Assembly (NCBI RefSeq): GCF_044502415.1
Contig: NZ_CP172402.1
Length of the DNA: 64,000 nucleotides
Direction: 5' to 3' (one strand)
Source of the DNA: Haloimpatiens lingqiaonensis
GTDB lineage: Bacteria; Bacillota; Clostridia; Clostridiales; Clostridiaceae
Position 1 is the first letter of the stretch; each line of letters starts with the position of its first letter. Below are positions 50,395 through 59,237 of the stretch, piece after piece. Both the position numbers and the translations under genes were made by a program. Under the pieces are notes generated by a model. The model was not told where the DNA came from, searched no databases, and saw only the letters and a program-made list of their open reading frames with translations.

Positions 50395-51489
50395 ATGAAT
50401 AAAAAAGATAATTTTATAAGTGGATACCAACTTTTTGTTACTATAATTGTGACTATAATAGGTGTGGGGATTTTTTCTTATCCTTCTAGTATAGCTAATG
50501 CAGTGGGTACTGATGGGTGGTTTGTAACCATAATTTCAGGGGCTATAGTGTATATTTTGTTTTATGCTATTTATAGAATAGAAAAAATTAATGGATTTAA
50601 GGATTTTATGGACATAGTGAAAGATAACTTCGGTGCATGGATAGGAAAAATAGTAGGTATTGTCTTTGCTTTTTTTAATATAATCATAGTAGCTTTAGGA
50701 ATGAGAATTTTTTCAGAAGTAATAAAAATGTATTTATTAGAGAAAACTCCAACAGAATTTATCCTAATACTAATGTTATTAATAGGCACTGTAGTAATAA
50801 GGGGAGGCTTTAAGAATTTAATCAAGCTAAATGAAATATTTTTCCCTATTATTTTTATACCTATGATTATTGTATTAGGATTATTAGCTTTGCATGGAGA
50901 CTTTACTAATTTACTTCCAGTTTTCCAAAATACTCCGTTAAGTTATATAAAAGCAATAACTTTAACTACCTTTGCTTTTGAAGGATTTGAAATAGGTTAT
51001 TTAGCTATACCTCATGTGGAAAGAAAGAGTAAAATACCTAAGGTTATATTTTTCAGTATGTTATTTATAACTCTTTTTTATGTAGTCGCTTCAATAATAT
51101 CCATATCAGTTTTAGGATTAGAACAGACTAAAATATTGATATGGCCTACCATTACCATGATTAAATCTATAAATATTCCAGGGTATTTTATAGAACAATG
51201 GGAAGGGGTAGTAATGGTATTTTGGATACTTCTTTACACAACTACATTTGTTAACCTATACTTGTTTTCTTCTATATTAACAAAAAGTGTATTTAAATTA
51301 GAAGATGTAAAACTTTCATCCATATTGGTTACACCAGTTATATATTTACTTGCCATGTATCCAGAAAATTTAGCTGAAGTTTACAATATATACGATAATG
51401 TGGCTTTAATAGTACCTATTTTTAGTATAGTAGTATTGATATTGATATTATGGATTATTTCAATGGTAAAAAGAAGGGATAGAAGATGA
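50395..51489 (+). CDS. Germinant receptor B subunit (GerB-type permease)
   Basis: A 364-residue integral membrane protein of the spore germination permease family, related to amino-acid transporters. About ten hydrophobic helices are visible, starting FVTIIVTIIGVGIFSYP, which holds the GVGIFSYP substrate-site motif. Its role is to bind the germinant. The ATG at 50395 has GGGAGC at proper spacing; an upstream TTG at 50374 overlaps its own ribosome site. It overlaps the C-subunit gene by 4 bases (ATGA), which implies coupled translation. The germinant type is not readable from the sequence; GerK-like names would be guesses. Confidence 0.92.
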   Translation: MNKKDNFISGYQLFVTIIVTIIGVGIFSYPSSIANAVGTDGWFVTIISGAIVYILFYAIYRIEKINGFKDFMDIVKDNFGAWIGKIVGIVFAFFNIIIVALGMRIFSEVIKMYLLEKTPTEFILILMLLIGTVVIRGGFKNLIKLNEIFFPIIFIPMIIVLGLLALHGDFTNLLPVFQNTPLSYIKAITLTTFAFEGFEIGYLAIPHVERKSKIPKVIFFSMLFITLFYVVASIISISVLGLEQTKILIWPTITMIKSINIPGYFIEQWEGVVMVFWILLYTTTFVNLYLFSSILTKSVFKLEDVKLSSILVTPVIYLLAMYPENLAEVYNIYDNVALIVPIFSIVVLILILWIISMVKRRDRR

Positions 51490-52664
51490 GAATACTAAAA
51501 AATTTTTTTGTTATCATGCTTACCTGCTTATGCTGCATTTTCATGAGTGGATGCTGGGATAAAGTGGAAATAGATAGAAAAATATTTGTGCTTGGTGTTG
51601 GGGTGGATGCAGGAAAAGATATAAAGAAAGAAGATATTATAAAGTCTTCGCCTCTGCAATTTCCAAAAACAGAGGAAGAAATGAAGAGATTGAAGGTTAC
51701 ATATTCTTTTCCAGATTTGAAAAAAATAAAGGAGGCCACAGCGGAAACAGAAAGTATAACAGTAGATGCATATTCATTATCTGCAGCTAATAATGAAGTG
51801 AATTCTATAAGCAGTAGGACTCTTTATATGGGGCATTCAAAACTTTTATTATTTGGTAGTGAGCTTTTTCAATATAAGGATACTGTTAAAGAAATAATAG
51901 ATTATATAGAGAGACATCCTGCTTTTAGTAGAAATATTTATGTTTTAGTATGTGATGGAAAGGCAGAACAGTATATAAAATTTAAACCTACAATAGAAAA
52001 AAATATAGAAGCTTATGTTATAGGTTTAATAGATAATAACGAGAAAAACGGTATTATACAGGGGTTAACATTAAATGAGTTTTTATTAAATTTAAGCGGT
52101 AATGGAAGTTCTATGATGCCCATGATAAGCATGGATAAAGAGAATAATGAAATAAAAATAGCTAAAACAGCTATAGTAAAGGATTATAAAATCATAGGTG
52201 AGCTAAGTAAAGAAGATATGAATACTTTGCAAATAATGAAAGGTAAAATGCAAGGAGGTAACAGGGTAATTATATACAAAAAACACCCTATGGATTATAT
52301 TATTGATGGCAGTGAAAGGAAAATTAAATTTGCTAAGAAAAATGATAAAATGGTTTTTAATATAAATATAAAACTAGAGGGAAGAATTGATAGTCATGGG
52401 ATGAATATGAATTTGTTATCAAAAGATGAAGTGGAAAATATAGAAAAAGGATTTGATAAGGTAATAAAAGATCAGTGCCAAAGATTTATAGAAGTTTCAA
52501 AGGAAAAATATAAAAGCGATTTTATAGGATTAAAAGAATATGTTAAAAAATATCATCCTAAGGACTTTAAAGAGGTAGAGGATAATTGGGATGAGGCCTT
52601 TGTAAATTCTATAATCAATATAAATGTAGAAAGTGATATACGAAGAATAGGAGTAACAAGATAG
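51486..52664 (+). CDS. Germinant receptor C subunit (GerC-type lipoprotein)
   Basis: A 392-residue Ger(x)C lipoprotein. The signal peptide ends in the lipobox MSGC, after which WDKVEIDRKIFVLGVGVD is the family start. The body contains SRTLYMGHSKLLLFG and the RHPAFSRNIYVLVC segment of domain 1. Near the C-terminus WDEAFVNSIININVESDIRRIG is the closing conserved block. It is attached to the outer side of the spore inner membrane and is required for receptor function. It overlaps the B gene by four bases and is the last in the operon; spoIIR follows after about 110 bases. Confidence 0.93.
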   Translation: MRILKNFFVIMLTCLCCIFMSGCWDKVEIDRKIFVLGVGVDAGKDIKKEDIIKSSPLQFPKTEEEMKRLKVTYSFPDLKKIKEATAETESITVDAYSLSAANNEVNSISSRTLYMGHSKLLLFGSELFQYKDTVKEIIDYIERHPAFSRNIYVLVCDGKAEQYIKFKPTIEKNIEAYVIGLIDNNEKNGIIQGLTLNEFLLNLSGNGSSMMPMISMDKENNEIKIAKTAIVKDYKIIGELSKEDMNTLQIMKGKMQGGNRVIIYKKHPMDYIIDGSERKIKFAKKNDKMVFNINIKLEGRIDSHGMNMNLLSKDEVENIEKGFDKVIKDQCQRFIEVSKEKYKSDFIGLKEYVKKYHPKDFKEVEDNWDEAFVNSIININVESDIRRIGVTR

Positions 52665-52773
52665 GTTTATATTTAACTAGGGAATAAAATATTTTATACA
52701 ATGTATATAAATGGGAAACATGGACATAATAGATAATACAAGTTATGTAATGTTATTCGTGGGGGGATGCATT

Positions 52774-53388
52774 GTGAAAAAAATAATTGCAATATTATGT
52801 GTTTTTATACTTACCTTTGGATTTATGGGTGTAAAGACTGAGGGTATAAAACAAGAAGAAATATCTAATAAATTAATAAGATTTCATGTTATAGCAAATA
52901 GCGATGAGGAAGTGGATCAAAAGCTAAAATTAAAAGTAAAAGATGAAGTTATAAAGTATATACAACCCAAACTAAAGAATTCAAAAAGTATCGAGGAATC
53001 TAGGAATATAATAAAAGAAAATGACGAAAATATAATAAAGTTAGCAAAAGAAATAGTAAAAAAACATGGTTATGATTATAAAGTTAGCAGCACTTTTAGT
53101 AGGGAAAATTTTCCTGTTAAAACTTATGGAAATATAACATTGCCAGCAGGAAATTATGAAGCGTATAGGATACTTATAGGCAAAGGTGAAGGAAGAAATT
53201 GGTGGTGTGTAATGTTTCCACCCCTATGCTTTGTAGATGTAACTAAAGGTGAAGTGGCATATAAGGATACAGAAAAAGAAATGAAAAAGGTGTTATCTAA
53301 AGAAGAATATAAATCTATAGATAACACATGTAATGAAACTATTGTATTAAAATTTAAGATTTTAGAATTTATAAAGTCATTGCGTTAG
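52774..53388 (+). CDS. spoIIR: Stage II sporulation protein R
   Basis: A 204-residue secreted signalling protein made in the forespore under sigmaF, which activates SpoIIGA to process pro-sigmaE in the mother cell. The N-terminus KKIIAILCVFILTFGFMG is a signal sequence; ISNKLIRFHVIANSDEEVDQ is the diagnostic block, and RNWWCVMFPPLCFVDV is the C-terminal one. I chose the GTG at 52774, with GGGGGG seven bases upstream, because it starts directly at the signal peptide; a longer frame to 52711 has no suitable site. Its 3' end overlaps a convergent glycosyltransferase gene by 20 bases, and its terminator lies across its own stop codon. Confidence 0.92.
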   Translation: MKKIIAILCVFILTFGFMGVKTEGIKQEEISNKLIRFHVIANSDEEVDQKLKLKVKDEVIKYIQPKLKNSKSIEESRNIIKENDENIIKLAKEIVKKHGYDYKVSSTFSRENFPVKTYGNITLPAGNYEAYRILIGKGEGRNWWCVMFPPLCFVDVTKGEVAYKDTEKEMKKVLSKEEYKSIDNTCNETIVLKFKILEFIKSLR

Positions 53389-54502
53389 CAATGATTTTTT
53401 TCATTAAATTGTATATATCATTACCACAGTTTTCATTATAGAATTTACTGCAATTATTTTTTATTATAGAAAATTTCTCTTTAGAATTAAAAAGGCTTTC
53501 AAAACCCTCTTTATAACTATGAAAATCCTCTAAGTTTATGGCTAAATAATTTTTTACAAGAAAGTTTGCGTTCCTTTCCTCTTGACCAGGTATAGGGGAG
53601 AATAGTGCCATAGGAGTTCCACAAGCTAAAGCTTCTGTTATGGTTATTCCACCAGGTTTTGTTATTAAAAGATCACAACACTGCATGTAATTATTTACTT
53701 TATCTGTGTAGCCTATAATTCGTGTAACTTTTTTAGAATTTTCACTTAGCTCAGATAATTCTTTAAAGAGCTTTTTATTGCTGCCGGTTATTATGATGAT
53801 TTGTAGTGGATGCTCAATGCTGCATAACTCTGAATATACATCAGATATCTTTCCAATGCCTAGACTTCCACCCATTACTAAAACTGTTGGTTTCCCTGTA
53901 TCTAAATTTAATTCACTAAAAATCATTTCTTTACTACAAGGCTCTAAAAATTTTGGAAGTACAGGTATACCGTAATTAAAAATTGTATTAGCTTTTATAC
54001 CCATTGAAACCATTTCACATATCATTTCTTCATTGGAAGCTATATAAGCATCTATACCTGAGTATAGCCAAAAACTGTGACAAGCGTAATCAGTAATTAT
54101 AGATAGAGTAGGGATTTTTAATTGTGAATTACCATTCAAAATAGAAAGCATCTCATTAGGAAAGGGATGCGTGGACACAATTATATCTGGTGCAAAATCT
54201 TTTATTAAAGGTAGTAATCTATTAGCCATAAGTTCGTTTATTTTGTTGCTTACAGATGCTAAAGTATTATCCATTTGATAATAGTTATAATTGTATAGTT
54301 TGCCATAAAGGGAAGGAGATTTTTTTATAGCCTTTATATACCCGCCTATGACTAGTTTATCTAAAATTGGATTTATATATTTTAAAGTATCTAAAATTTC
54401 TACCTTGGAGTTTTTTTCATTTAAAAGTATATAATTTTTTATAGCCTCAGCAGCTTTGATATGACCGCCACCGGCAGAAACAGCTAGTATTAATACGTTC
54501 AT
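53369..54502 (-). CDS. MGDG-synthase/UgtP-like diacylglycerol glycosyltransferase
   Basis: A 377-residue GT28-type enzyme. MNVLILAVSAGGGHIKAAEAI is the MGDG synthase N-domain start, with the GGGH loop; IVSTHPFPNEML and the TDYACHSFW segment bind lipid acceptor in relatives; VLVMGGSLGIGKIS and LLITKPGGITITEALACG belong to the nucleotide-sugar domain. Relatives transfer glucose or galactose from UDP-sugars to diacylglycerol at the inner face of the membrane. The ATG at 54502 with AAGGTG is preferred to a GTG at 54511. Its promoter (54694-54722) implies a 180-base leader containing the 134-bp structured repeat. It converges on spoIIR. Confidence 0.87.
   Translation of the reverse strand: MNVLILAVSAGGGHIKAAEAIKNYILLNEKNSKVEILDTLKYINPILDKLVIGGYIKAIKKSPSLYGKLYNYNYYQMDNTLASVSNKINELMANRLLPLIKDFAPDIIVSTHPFPNEMLSILNGNSQLKIPTLSIITDYACHSFWLYSGIDAYIASNEEMICEMVSMGIKANTIFNYGIPVLPKFLEPCSKEMIFSELNLDTGKPTVLVMGGSLGIGKISDVYSELCSIEHPLQIIIITGSNKKLFKELSELSENSKKVTRIIGYTDKVNNYMQCCDLLITKPGGITITEALACGTPMALFSPIPGQEERNANFLVKNYLAINLEDFHSYKEGFESLFNSKEKFSIIKNNCSKFYNENCGNDIYNLMKKIIANAMTL
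53377..53402 (+). terminator. Terminator spanning the spoIIR stop codon
   Basis: TCATTGC (53377-53383) and GCAATGA (53388-53394) pair around GTTA; eight T residues follow. The loop and right arm include the TAG stop of spoIIR, and the stem also encodes the last codons of the convergent gene. Confidence 0.85.
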
Positions 54503-54538
54503 TTTATTCACCTTCTATGTAGAGTTATTTGGATATAC

Positions 54539-54672
54539 TTTATCCGATGACTACCTGCCGTAACACTCCCACTTCTAACAAAGTGGGAGATAACGGCAGC
54601 TGCGTCCATGGATAACCATCTCTAAGCTTCAGATGGAGTAAAAACTCCATCTGAAGCTTAGAGCTCTGTTTA
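54539..54672 (-). repeat. 134-bp structured repeat, copy 2, with an inverted edge at 54764
   Basis: On the minus strand it has a long stem (CTCTAAGCTTCAGATGGAGT with its complement), and then nested TTATCC/GGATAA, CTGCCGT/ACGGCAG and CTCCCACTT/AAGTGGGAG stems. The plus-strand edge TTTATCCGATGACTACC reappears inverted, with one change, at 54764-54780, so the whole unit could span 54539-54780. It sits in the leader of the glycosyltransferase gene. Confidence 0.8.
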
Positions 54673-54693
54673 TGTACAATTAATACTGAAATT

Positions 54694-54722
54694 AGTATAC
54701 CCTTTTTTTCATTCTTTTACAA
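54694..54722 (-). promoter_or_regulatory. Promoter of the minus-strand glycosyltransferase
   Basis: Read on the minus strand, TTGTAA (54717-54722) and TATACT (54694-54699) are 17 bases apart. Transcription from it would pass through the 134-bp repeat before reaching the gene. Confidence 0.65.
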
Positions 54723-54905
54723 GAAGGAGAACATTAGCATAAAAGCATTAAATATAAACGGTAGGTAGTCATGGGATAAATTATATGAAGTTCAGTTTTA
54801 TATACTAGAATATATGTATAATAGAGGGAAGGTTGAGGGAAAATAATTCTAAATGGAAAAAACTTTGCATCAAATAGATAATTAGAGAAGGGAGAAAATA
54901 AATTT

Positions 54906-56273
54906 ATGAAAAGTACCAGAAAAAGAATGATATATACTATCATAAGTACATTTATAGTTGTTTTTTCAACAACCTTTGCTATATTAATGACCCTTGAAAG
55001 AACAGACTACAGAAATTATCTTCAAGGAGAGTATAGTAAAAACATGTATCAGCTTATAAACTCAGTTCAAAATATAAGAACAAACTTAGGAAAGAGTAGT
55101 ATAGTAGGTTCTAAGGAGCAGAGTATGGTAGTTTTTTCAGAAATATTTAGACATACATCCATAGCTAATGATAAGTTGCACTCAATGCCAATACAACAAC
55201 AGGATATGGATAAGACCAGTAGATTTTTATCACAGGTAGGAGACTTTTGTTATACATTAACTAAAAATATTTCCGAAGGGAAAGAGTTAACTGATAAGGA
55301 CTATGAAAACATAGATTTATTAGAATTAGAATCTTACGAATTAGAGCAGAGATTAGCTAGAGTAGTAGATGAAATAAATGAAGGTAAGGTCAAATGGGGT
55401 GAAATTAGGAAAAAAACCAGTGGAGTTTTAGCAAAATCGGATACAGAAAATGCAATTTCCACTAAATTTACCAATATTCAAAAACAAATAGTTCAGTATC
55501 CTGCACTTATTTATGATGGACCATTTTCAGATAATTTAATGGAAATAAAACCTAAAGTGTATAAAGAAAAGAAGATTTCAGCGGATAAAGCTAAGAATTA
55601 TGTTGTAGAAATCATAGGTAAAGATAAAATACAAAATATAAATTTAAAAGGGGAAGAGAATAAAGTAAATATAGATTCATATAGATTTGAAGCAGATATT
55701 AAGGGAGATAAAAATAGAAATATTATATGTGAAGTATCTAAAAATGGTGGAAGAATAGTGTATTTACTAGATAATAAAAATGTTGGAAAAGATAAAATAA
55801 ACATTGATAAAGCAGTAGAATATGGTAAGAATTTTTTAGAAAAATCCGGATATAAAAACATGGAACCTAGCTATACGTTGAAATATGACAGTACAGCGCT
55901 TATTAATTATGTTTATAAGCAAGGAGATGTGACAGTATATCCTGATCAGATAAAATTAAAAATAGCTTTAGATAATGGAGATATAATAGGAATAGAATCA
56001 GAAAAATATTTGATATCACATGAGGAGGGAAGAAAAATTCCTAAACCAAAGATAAGCTTAGAAGAAGCTAGAAAAAAGGTTGGTAAGAGATTGGCAGTGG
56101 ATTCCACAAGACTTGCTATTATACCAACGGAAACAAACAAGGAAGTGCTATGTTACGAATTTAAAGGTAATTATAAAGATAAACAATTTATAGTTTATAT
56201 AAATGCTTTAACTGGCTATGAAGAAAGAATAATACAAATAATTAATACACCAAATGGAAATCTTACAATATAG
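54906..56273 (+). CDS. ypeB: Germination protein YpeB
   Basis: A 455-residue protein with one N-terminal membrane helix (MIYTIISTFIVVFSTTFAILM), a helical domain (about 30-190) and three PepSY-like repeats to the end (DKAKNYVVEIIGKD, DKAVEYGKNFLEKSGY and EEARKKVGKRLAVDS). YpeB is made in the forespore and in Bacillus stabilises the cortex-lytic enzyme SleB, with which it shares an operon. Here no sleB is adjacent: a minus-strand glycosyltransferase lies upstream and repeats lie downstream. The lytic partner must be elsewhere, if present. AGAAGGGAG precedes the ATG. A TATAAT at 54837-54842 may be its -10. Confidence 0.93.
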   Translation: MKSTRKRMIYTIISTFIVVFSTTFAILMTLERTDYRNYLQGEYSKNMYQLINSVQNIRTNLGKSSIVGSKEQSMVVFSEIFRHTSIANDKLHSMPIQQQDMDKTSRFLSQVGDFCYTLTKNISEGKELTDKDYENIDLLELESYELEQRLARVVDEINEGKVKWGEIRKKTSGVLAKSDTENAISTKFTNIQKQIVQYPALIYDGPFSDNLMEIKPKVYKEKKISADKAKNYVVEIIGKDKIQNINLKGEENKVNIDSYRFEADIKGDKNRNIICEVSKNGGRIVYLLDNKNVGKDKINIDKAVEYGKNFLEKSGYKNMEPSYTLKYDSTALINYVYKQGDVTVYPDQIKLKIALDNGDIIGIESEKYLISHEEGRKIPKPKISLEEARKKVGKRLAVDSTRLAIIPTETNKEVLCYEFKGNYKDKQFIVYINALTGYEERIIQIINTPNGNLTI

Positions 56274-56377
56274 TATAATTAAAATATTAGTGACATAAGC
56301 CCATAGATAAATAATGTAGTAATTATCGAAATTAAGCTTTTGGAGATAATAGATTGTGAGGTATAAGAAACAGTAAT

Positions 56378-56475
56378 GGGGCTACTGCATTAAAGAATTT
56401 ATATACGATATATTGTGCTGAAAATTTAAACCTAGCATAGTATACTGTAGTATTTATTCTTAGTGCGGAAGCCCC
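56378..56475. repeat. About 100-bp palindromic repeat, copy C
   Basis: GGGGCTACTGCATTAAAGAAT on the left (from 56379) mirrors ATTCTTAGTGCGGAAGCCCC on the right, and the interior ATATAC/GTATA segments continue the pairing. Same family as 27235 and 43246. Confidence 0.65.
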
Positions 56476-56570
56476 TGTTTACTATAAAATCTACTTTATT
56501 AGTATTTTTTATTTAAAAAATGTTGATAAACTAGTGAAAAATAACTAAACTATTATTTAGTAAGGTTATT

Positions 56571-56692
56571 AACTCAACTTTCGCATATAAATTTTAAGTT
56601 CTATAATATAGAATATAAGAAGTAATAGGTAAAAAGTAAGGAGTATTACTTACCTGAAAATTTTATATTTTTATAACTGTGAAAGTTGAGTT
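56571..56692. repeat. Small element with 15-bp inverted ends and internal heptamers
   Basis: AACTCAACTTTCGCA (56571-56585) and TGTGAAAGTTGAGTT (56678-56692) are inverted with one mismatch. Inside are AAGTAAT/AAGTAAG heptamers and their complements. This is the most complete copy of the family also seen in part at 31681 and 47250. With copy C it fills the gap between ypeB and ddl. Confidence 0.75.
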
Positions 56693-56738
56693 GTGAATTA
56701 ATTCAAATATTAATGTGATAGAATAAGGAGAGAGAATA

Positions 56739-57770
56739 ATGAAGACAAGAGTTGCAGTTCTATTTGGTGGAAAATCTACTGAACATGAGGTTTCTAGAGT
56801 TTCAGCTACATCTGTTTTGAAAAATATAGATAGAGATAAATTTGATGTATGTGTAATAGGAATAACAAAAGAAGGTCAGTGGTTTAAGTATAATGGGGAT
56901 ATAAACAATATTCCTGAAGGAAAATGGGAAATGGATGAAGAAAATAAAGAAGCAGAGGGATATAAAGTTTTATTTAATAAAGAGGTAGATGTGGTATTTC
57001 CTGTGCTTCATGGATTGTATGGAGAGGATGGTACTATACAGGGCATGTGTAAACTTATAGGAATACCATGTGTTGGCCCTGGAGTCATGTCTTCAGCGGT
57101 TTGTATGGATAAAGTATATACAAAATATGTATTAGAGAACTTTGGAATTAGACAAGCTGATTATGTAGTAGTAAATAAAATTGATTTTGAAGAAAATAAG
57201 GAAAACATAATAGAGAAGATAAAGAATAAATTAAATTTTCCTGTATTTATAAAACCTTCTAATAGTGGTTCATCTGTAGGTATTACAAAGGCCTACAATG
57301 AAAAAGAAACAGAAAAGGGTCTAGAAGAAGCATTGAAGTATGATAGAAAGATATTAGTTGAAAAGACTATAAATGCTAGAGAAGTGGAGGTAGCCGTTTT
57401 AGGAAATGAAAGACCTATAGCTGCAACTCCAGGAGAAGTGGTACCAGATAGAGATTTTTATGATTATGACTCAAAATATAAAAATTCTAGCTCTAAGCTA
57501 TTAATACCGGCTAATTTTAGTGTAAAAAAATTAGAAGAAATCAAAAGTATTGCTGTTGATATATATAAAATGCTGGATTGTGCAGGAATGTCTAGAGTAG
57601 ATTTTTTAGTAGATAAGGATACAGATGAAATATATCTTAATGAAGTAAATACTATTCCAGGATTTACTAGTATAAGTATGTATCCTAAGATGTGGGAAAA
57701 TGAAGGCAAAAAATATAACAGTTTGATAACTGAGCTTATAGAATTAGCTATGGAGAGGAACAATAATTAA
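56739..57770 (+). CDS. ddl: D-alanine--D-alanine ligase
   Basis: A 343-residue ATP-grasp ligase that joins two D-alanines for peptidoglycan precursors. VAVLFGGKSTEHEVSRVSA is the N-terminal signature, VFPVLHGLYGEDGTIQG the glycine-rich loop, FIKPSNSGSSVGITK the ATP-binding strand, and YLNEVNTIPGFTSISMYP the metal-binding C-terminal block. The length and residues are normal. The family separates D-Ala-D-Ala from D-Ala-D-Lac ligases by an active-site Tyr or Phe in the omega loop; the loop here (FYDYDSKYKN) has the Y-D-Y pattern of the D-Ala enzyme. AAGGAGAGAG precedes the ATG. It heads a run of plus-strand genes. Confidence 0.95.
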   Translation: MKTRVAVLFGGKSTEHEVSRVSATSVLKNIDRDKFDVCVIGITKEGQWFKYNGDINNIPEGKWEMDEENKEAEGYKVLFNKEVDVVFPVLHGLYGEDGTIQGMCKLIGIPCVGPGVMSSAVCMDKVYTKYVLENFGIRQADYVVVNKIDFEENKENIIEKIKNKLNFPVFIKPSNSGSSVGITKAYNEKETEKGLEEALKYDRKILVEKTINAREVEVAVLGNERPIAATPGEVVPDRDFYDYDSKYKNSSSKLLIPANFSVKKLEEIKSIAVDIYKMLDCAGMSRVDFLVDKDTDEIYLNEVNTIPGFTSISMYPKMWENEGKKYNSLITELIELAMERNNN

Positions 57771-57797
57771 AAAATAAAGAATTGTGAGGTTGATTTT

Positions 57798-58781
57798 ATG
57801 ACAAGAGCACTTGCCTTAATATCAGGAGGATTAGATAGTATATTAGCTGCTAAATTAGTTAAAGAGCAGGGAATAGAGGTAATAGGAATATGCTTTAAAT
57901 CACACTTTTTTAATGAGGAAAATGCTGTGAGAATGACAAAGCAAATAGATATACCTTTAAAAGTGGTGGATTTTTCAAAGGAACATTTTCAAGTAGTTAA
58001 AAATCCTAAGCATGGTCATGGGAAAAACATGAATCCTTGCATTGACTGTCATGCTTTGATGATGCATTATGCTGGGAAAATGTTGGAAGAATTAGAAGCG
58101 GATTTTATAATAACAGGTGAGGTTTTAAATCAAAGACCTATGTCTCAAAATAAATCTTCTTTAAATATAGTAAAAAAAGAATCAGGATTTGCTGATAAAA
58201 TACTAAGACCTCTTTCAGCTAAAATACTGCCTCCAACTCAAATGGAGTTAGACGGATTAGTTGACAGGGAAAGACTTTTAGGCATAAGCGGCAGAGGAAG
58301 AAAAGATCAAATGGAACTTGCTGAAAAGTGGGGCATAAAAGATTACCCTTCACCAGCAGGAGGTTGCAAGTTGACAGAGCCTAATTATTCCATAAGATTA
58401 AAGGAGCTTTTAGAAAGAAAGGAAGAACCTGAAAATAGAGAATTAGAATTATTAAAAATAGGAAGACATTTTAGAATAACCCCTAATGCTAAGATAATTT
58501 CTACCAGAACTGCAGAAGAGGGAGAAATGTTAAAAAAGCTATTAACAGAGCAAGATACTATATTTCTTGCTAAAGATTACAAAGGGTCTATGGTAGTTTT
58601 AGTTGGAGAGGCAGGAGAAGAGGATATAAATCTTGCAGCAAAGGTTACTGCTAGGTATTCTAAGGGAAAAGATGAAGAAAAACTAGTAATAAGATATGGT
58701 AAATATAAACATCCATCTAATAATTTTATAGAAGTCTCTTCTGCTACTGAAGAAGAACTGGAAAAGTATATGATAAAGTAA
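57798..58781 (+). CDS. PP-loop ATPase, probable tRNA thiolation-type enzyme
   Basis: A 327-residue protein with ALALISGGLDSILAAKL, the SGGxDS PP-loop that adenylates substrates in thiouridine and related enzymes (MnmA, ThiI, TtcA). NPCIDCHALMMHYA follows the position of a catalytic Cys pair, and SPAGGCKLTEPNYS gives a third Cys. The C-terminal third (RITPNAKIISTRTAEEGE) resembles the extra domain seen in archaeal and clostridial single-subunit relatives rather than canonical MnmA. I think it modifies tRNA, but MnmA and ThiI identity cannot be claimed. The gene lies 28 bases after ddl and 18 before a DUF1934 gene, in one operon. Confidence 0.75.
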   Translation: MTRALALISGGLDSILAAKLVKEQGIEVIGICFKSHFFNEENAVRMTKQIDIPLKVVDFSKEHFQVVKNPKHGHGKNMNPCIDCHALMMHYAGKMLEELEADFIITGEVLNQRPMSQNKSSLNIVKKESGFADKILRPLSAKILPPTQMELDGLVDRERLLGISGRGRKDQMELAEKWGIKDYPSPAGGCKLTEPNYSIRLKELLERKEEPENRELELLKIGRHFRITPNAKIISTRTAEEGEMLKKLLTEQDTIFLAKDYKGSMVVLVGEAGEEDINLAAKVTARYSKGKDEEKLVIRYGKYKHPSNNFIEVSSATEEELEKYMIK

Positions 58782-58798
58782 GAAATGAGAGTGATTAT

Positions 58799-59215
58799 GT
58801 GAACAAGAAGGCTATTATTTCAGTTACTAGCAAAATAAAAGGAGAAGAACAGGATAAAATAGAAGTGGTGACTCCAGGAAAGTTTTATAAAAAAGGGAAT
58901 TCCTTTTATGCAGTTTATGACGAAACAGAGATATCTGGAATGGAAGGAACTACTACTACACTGAAAATTTCTCCGGAAAAGGTATCTCTTATAAGAATGG
59001 GTACTACTAGCACCAAAATGAACTTTAAAAACAAATTAAGGGATACTATTTTATATAATACACCCTATGGTATGCTTCAGTTAGAGCTTGAAACTAATAA
59101 ATTAGATATAAATATGAATGAAGAGGGTGGCCATATATTGGTGGATTATAGTTTGGGAACATTAGGTGATGCCATACAAAATACATTATTAGAAATAAAA
59201 ATAAAAACTCAATAA
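58799..59215 (+). CDS. DUF1934 (YwiB-like) beta-barrel protein
   Basis: A 138-residue protein read from a GTG: KKAIISVTSKIKGEEQDKIE, then YDETEISGMEGTTTTLKI and LRDTILYNTPYGMLQLELET, and the tail GHILVDYSLGTLGDAIQNT. This pattern matches the YwiB/DUF1934 family, a calycin-like barrel of unknown function in Firmicutes, often close to the argS or rpoE region in Bacillus. No signal peptide is present. GAGAGTGAT is the likely ribosome site. It is the last of three co-directional genes in a probable operon with ddl. Confidence 0.82.
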   Translation: MNKKAIISVTSKIKGEEQDKIEVVTPGKFYKKGNSFYAVYDETEISGMEGTTTTLKISPEKVSLIRMGTTSTKMNFKNKLRDTILYNTPYGMLQLELETNKLDINMNEEGGHILVDYSLGTLGDAIQNTLLEIKIKTQ

Positions 59216-59237
59216 TAGAGTAAAAGGGTTGAAGAGT

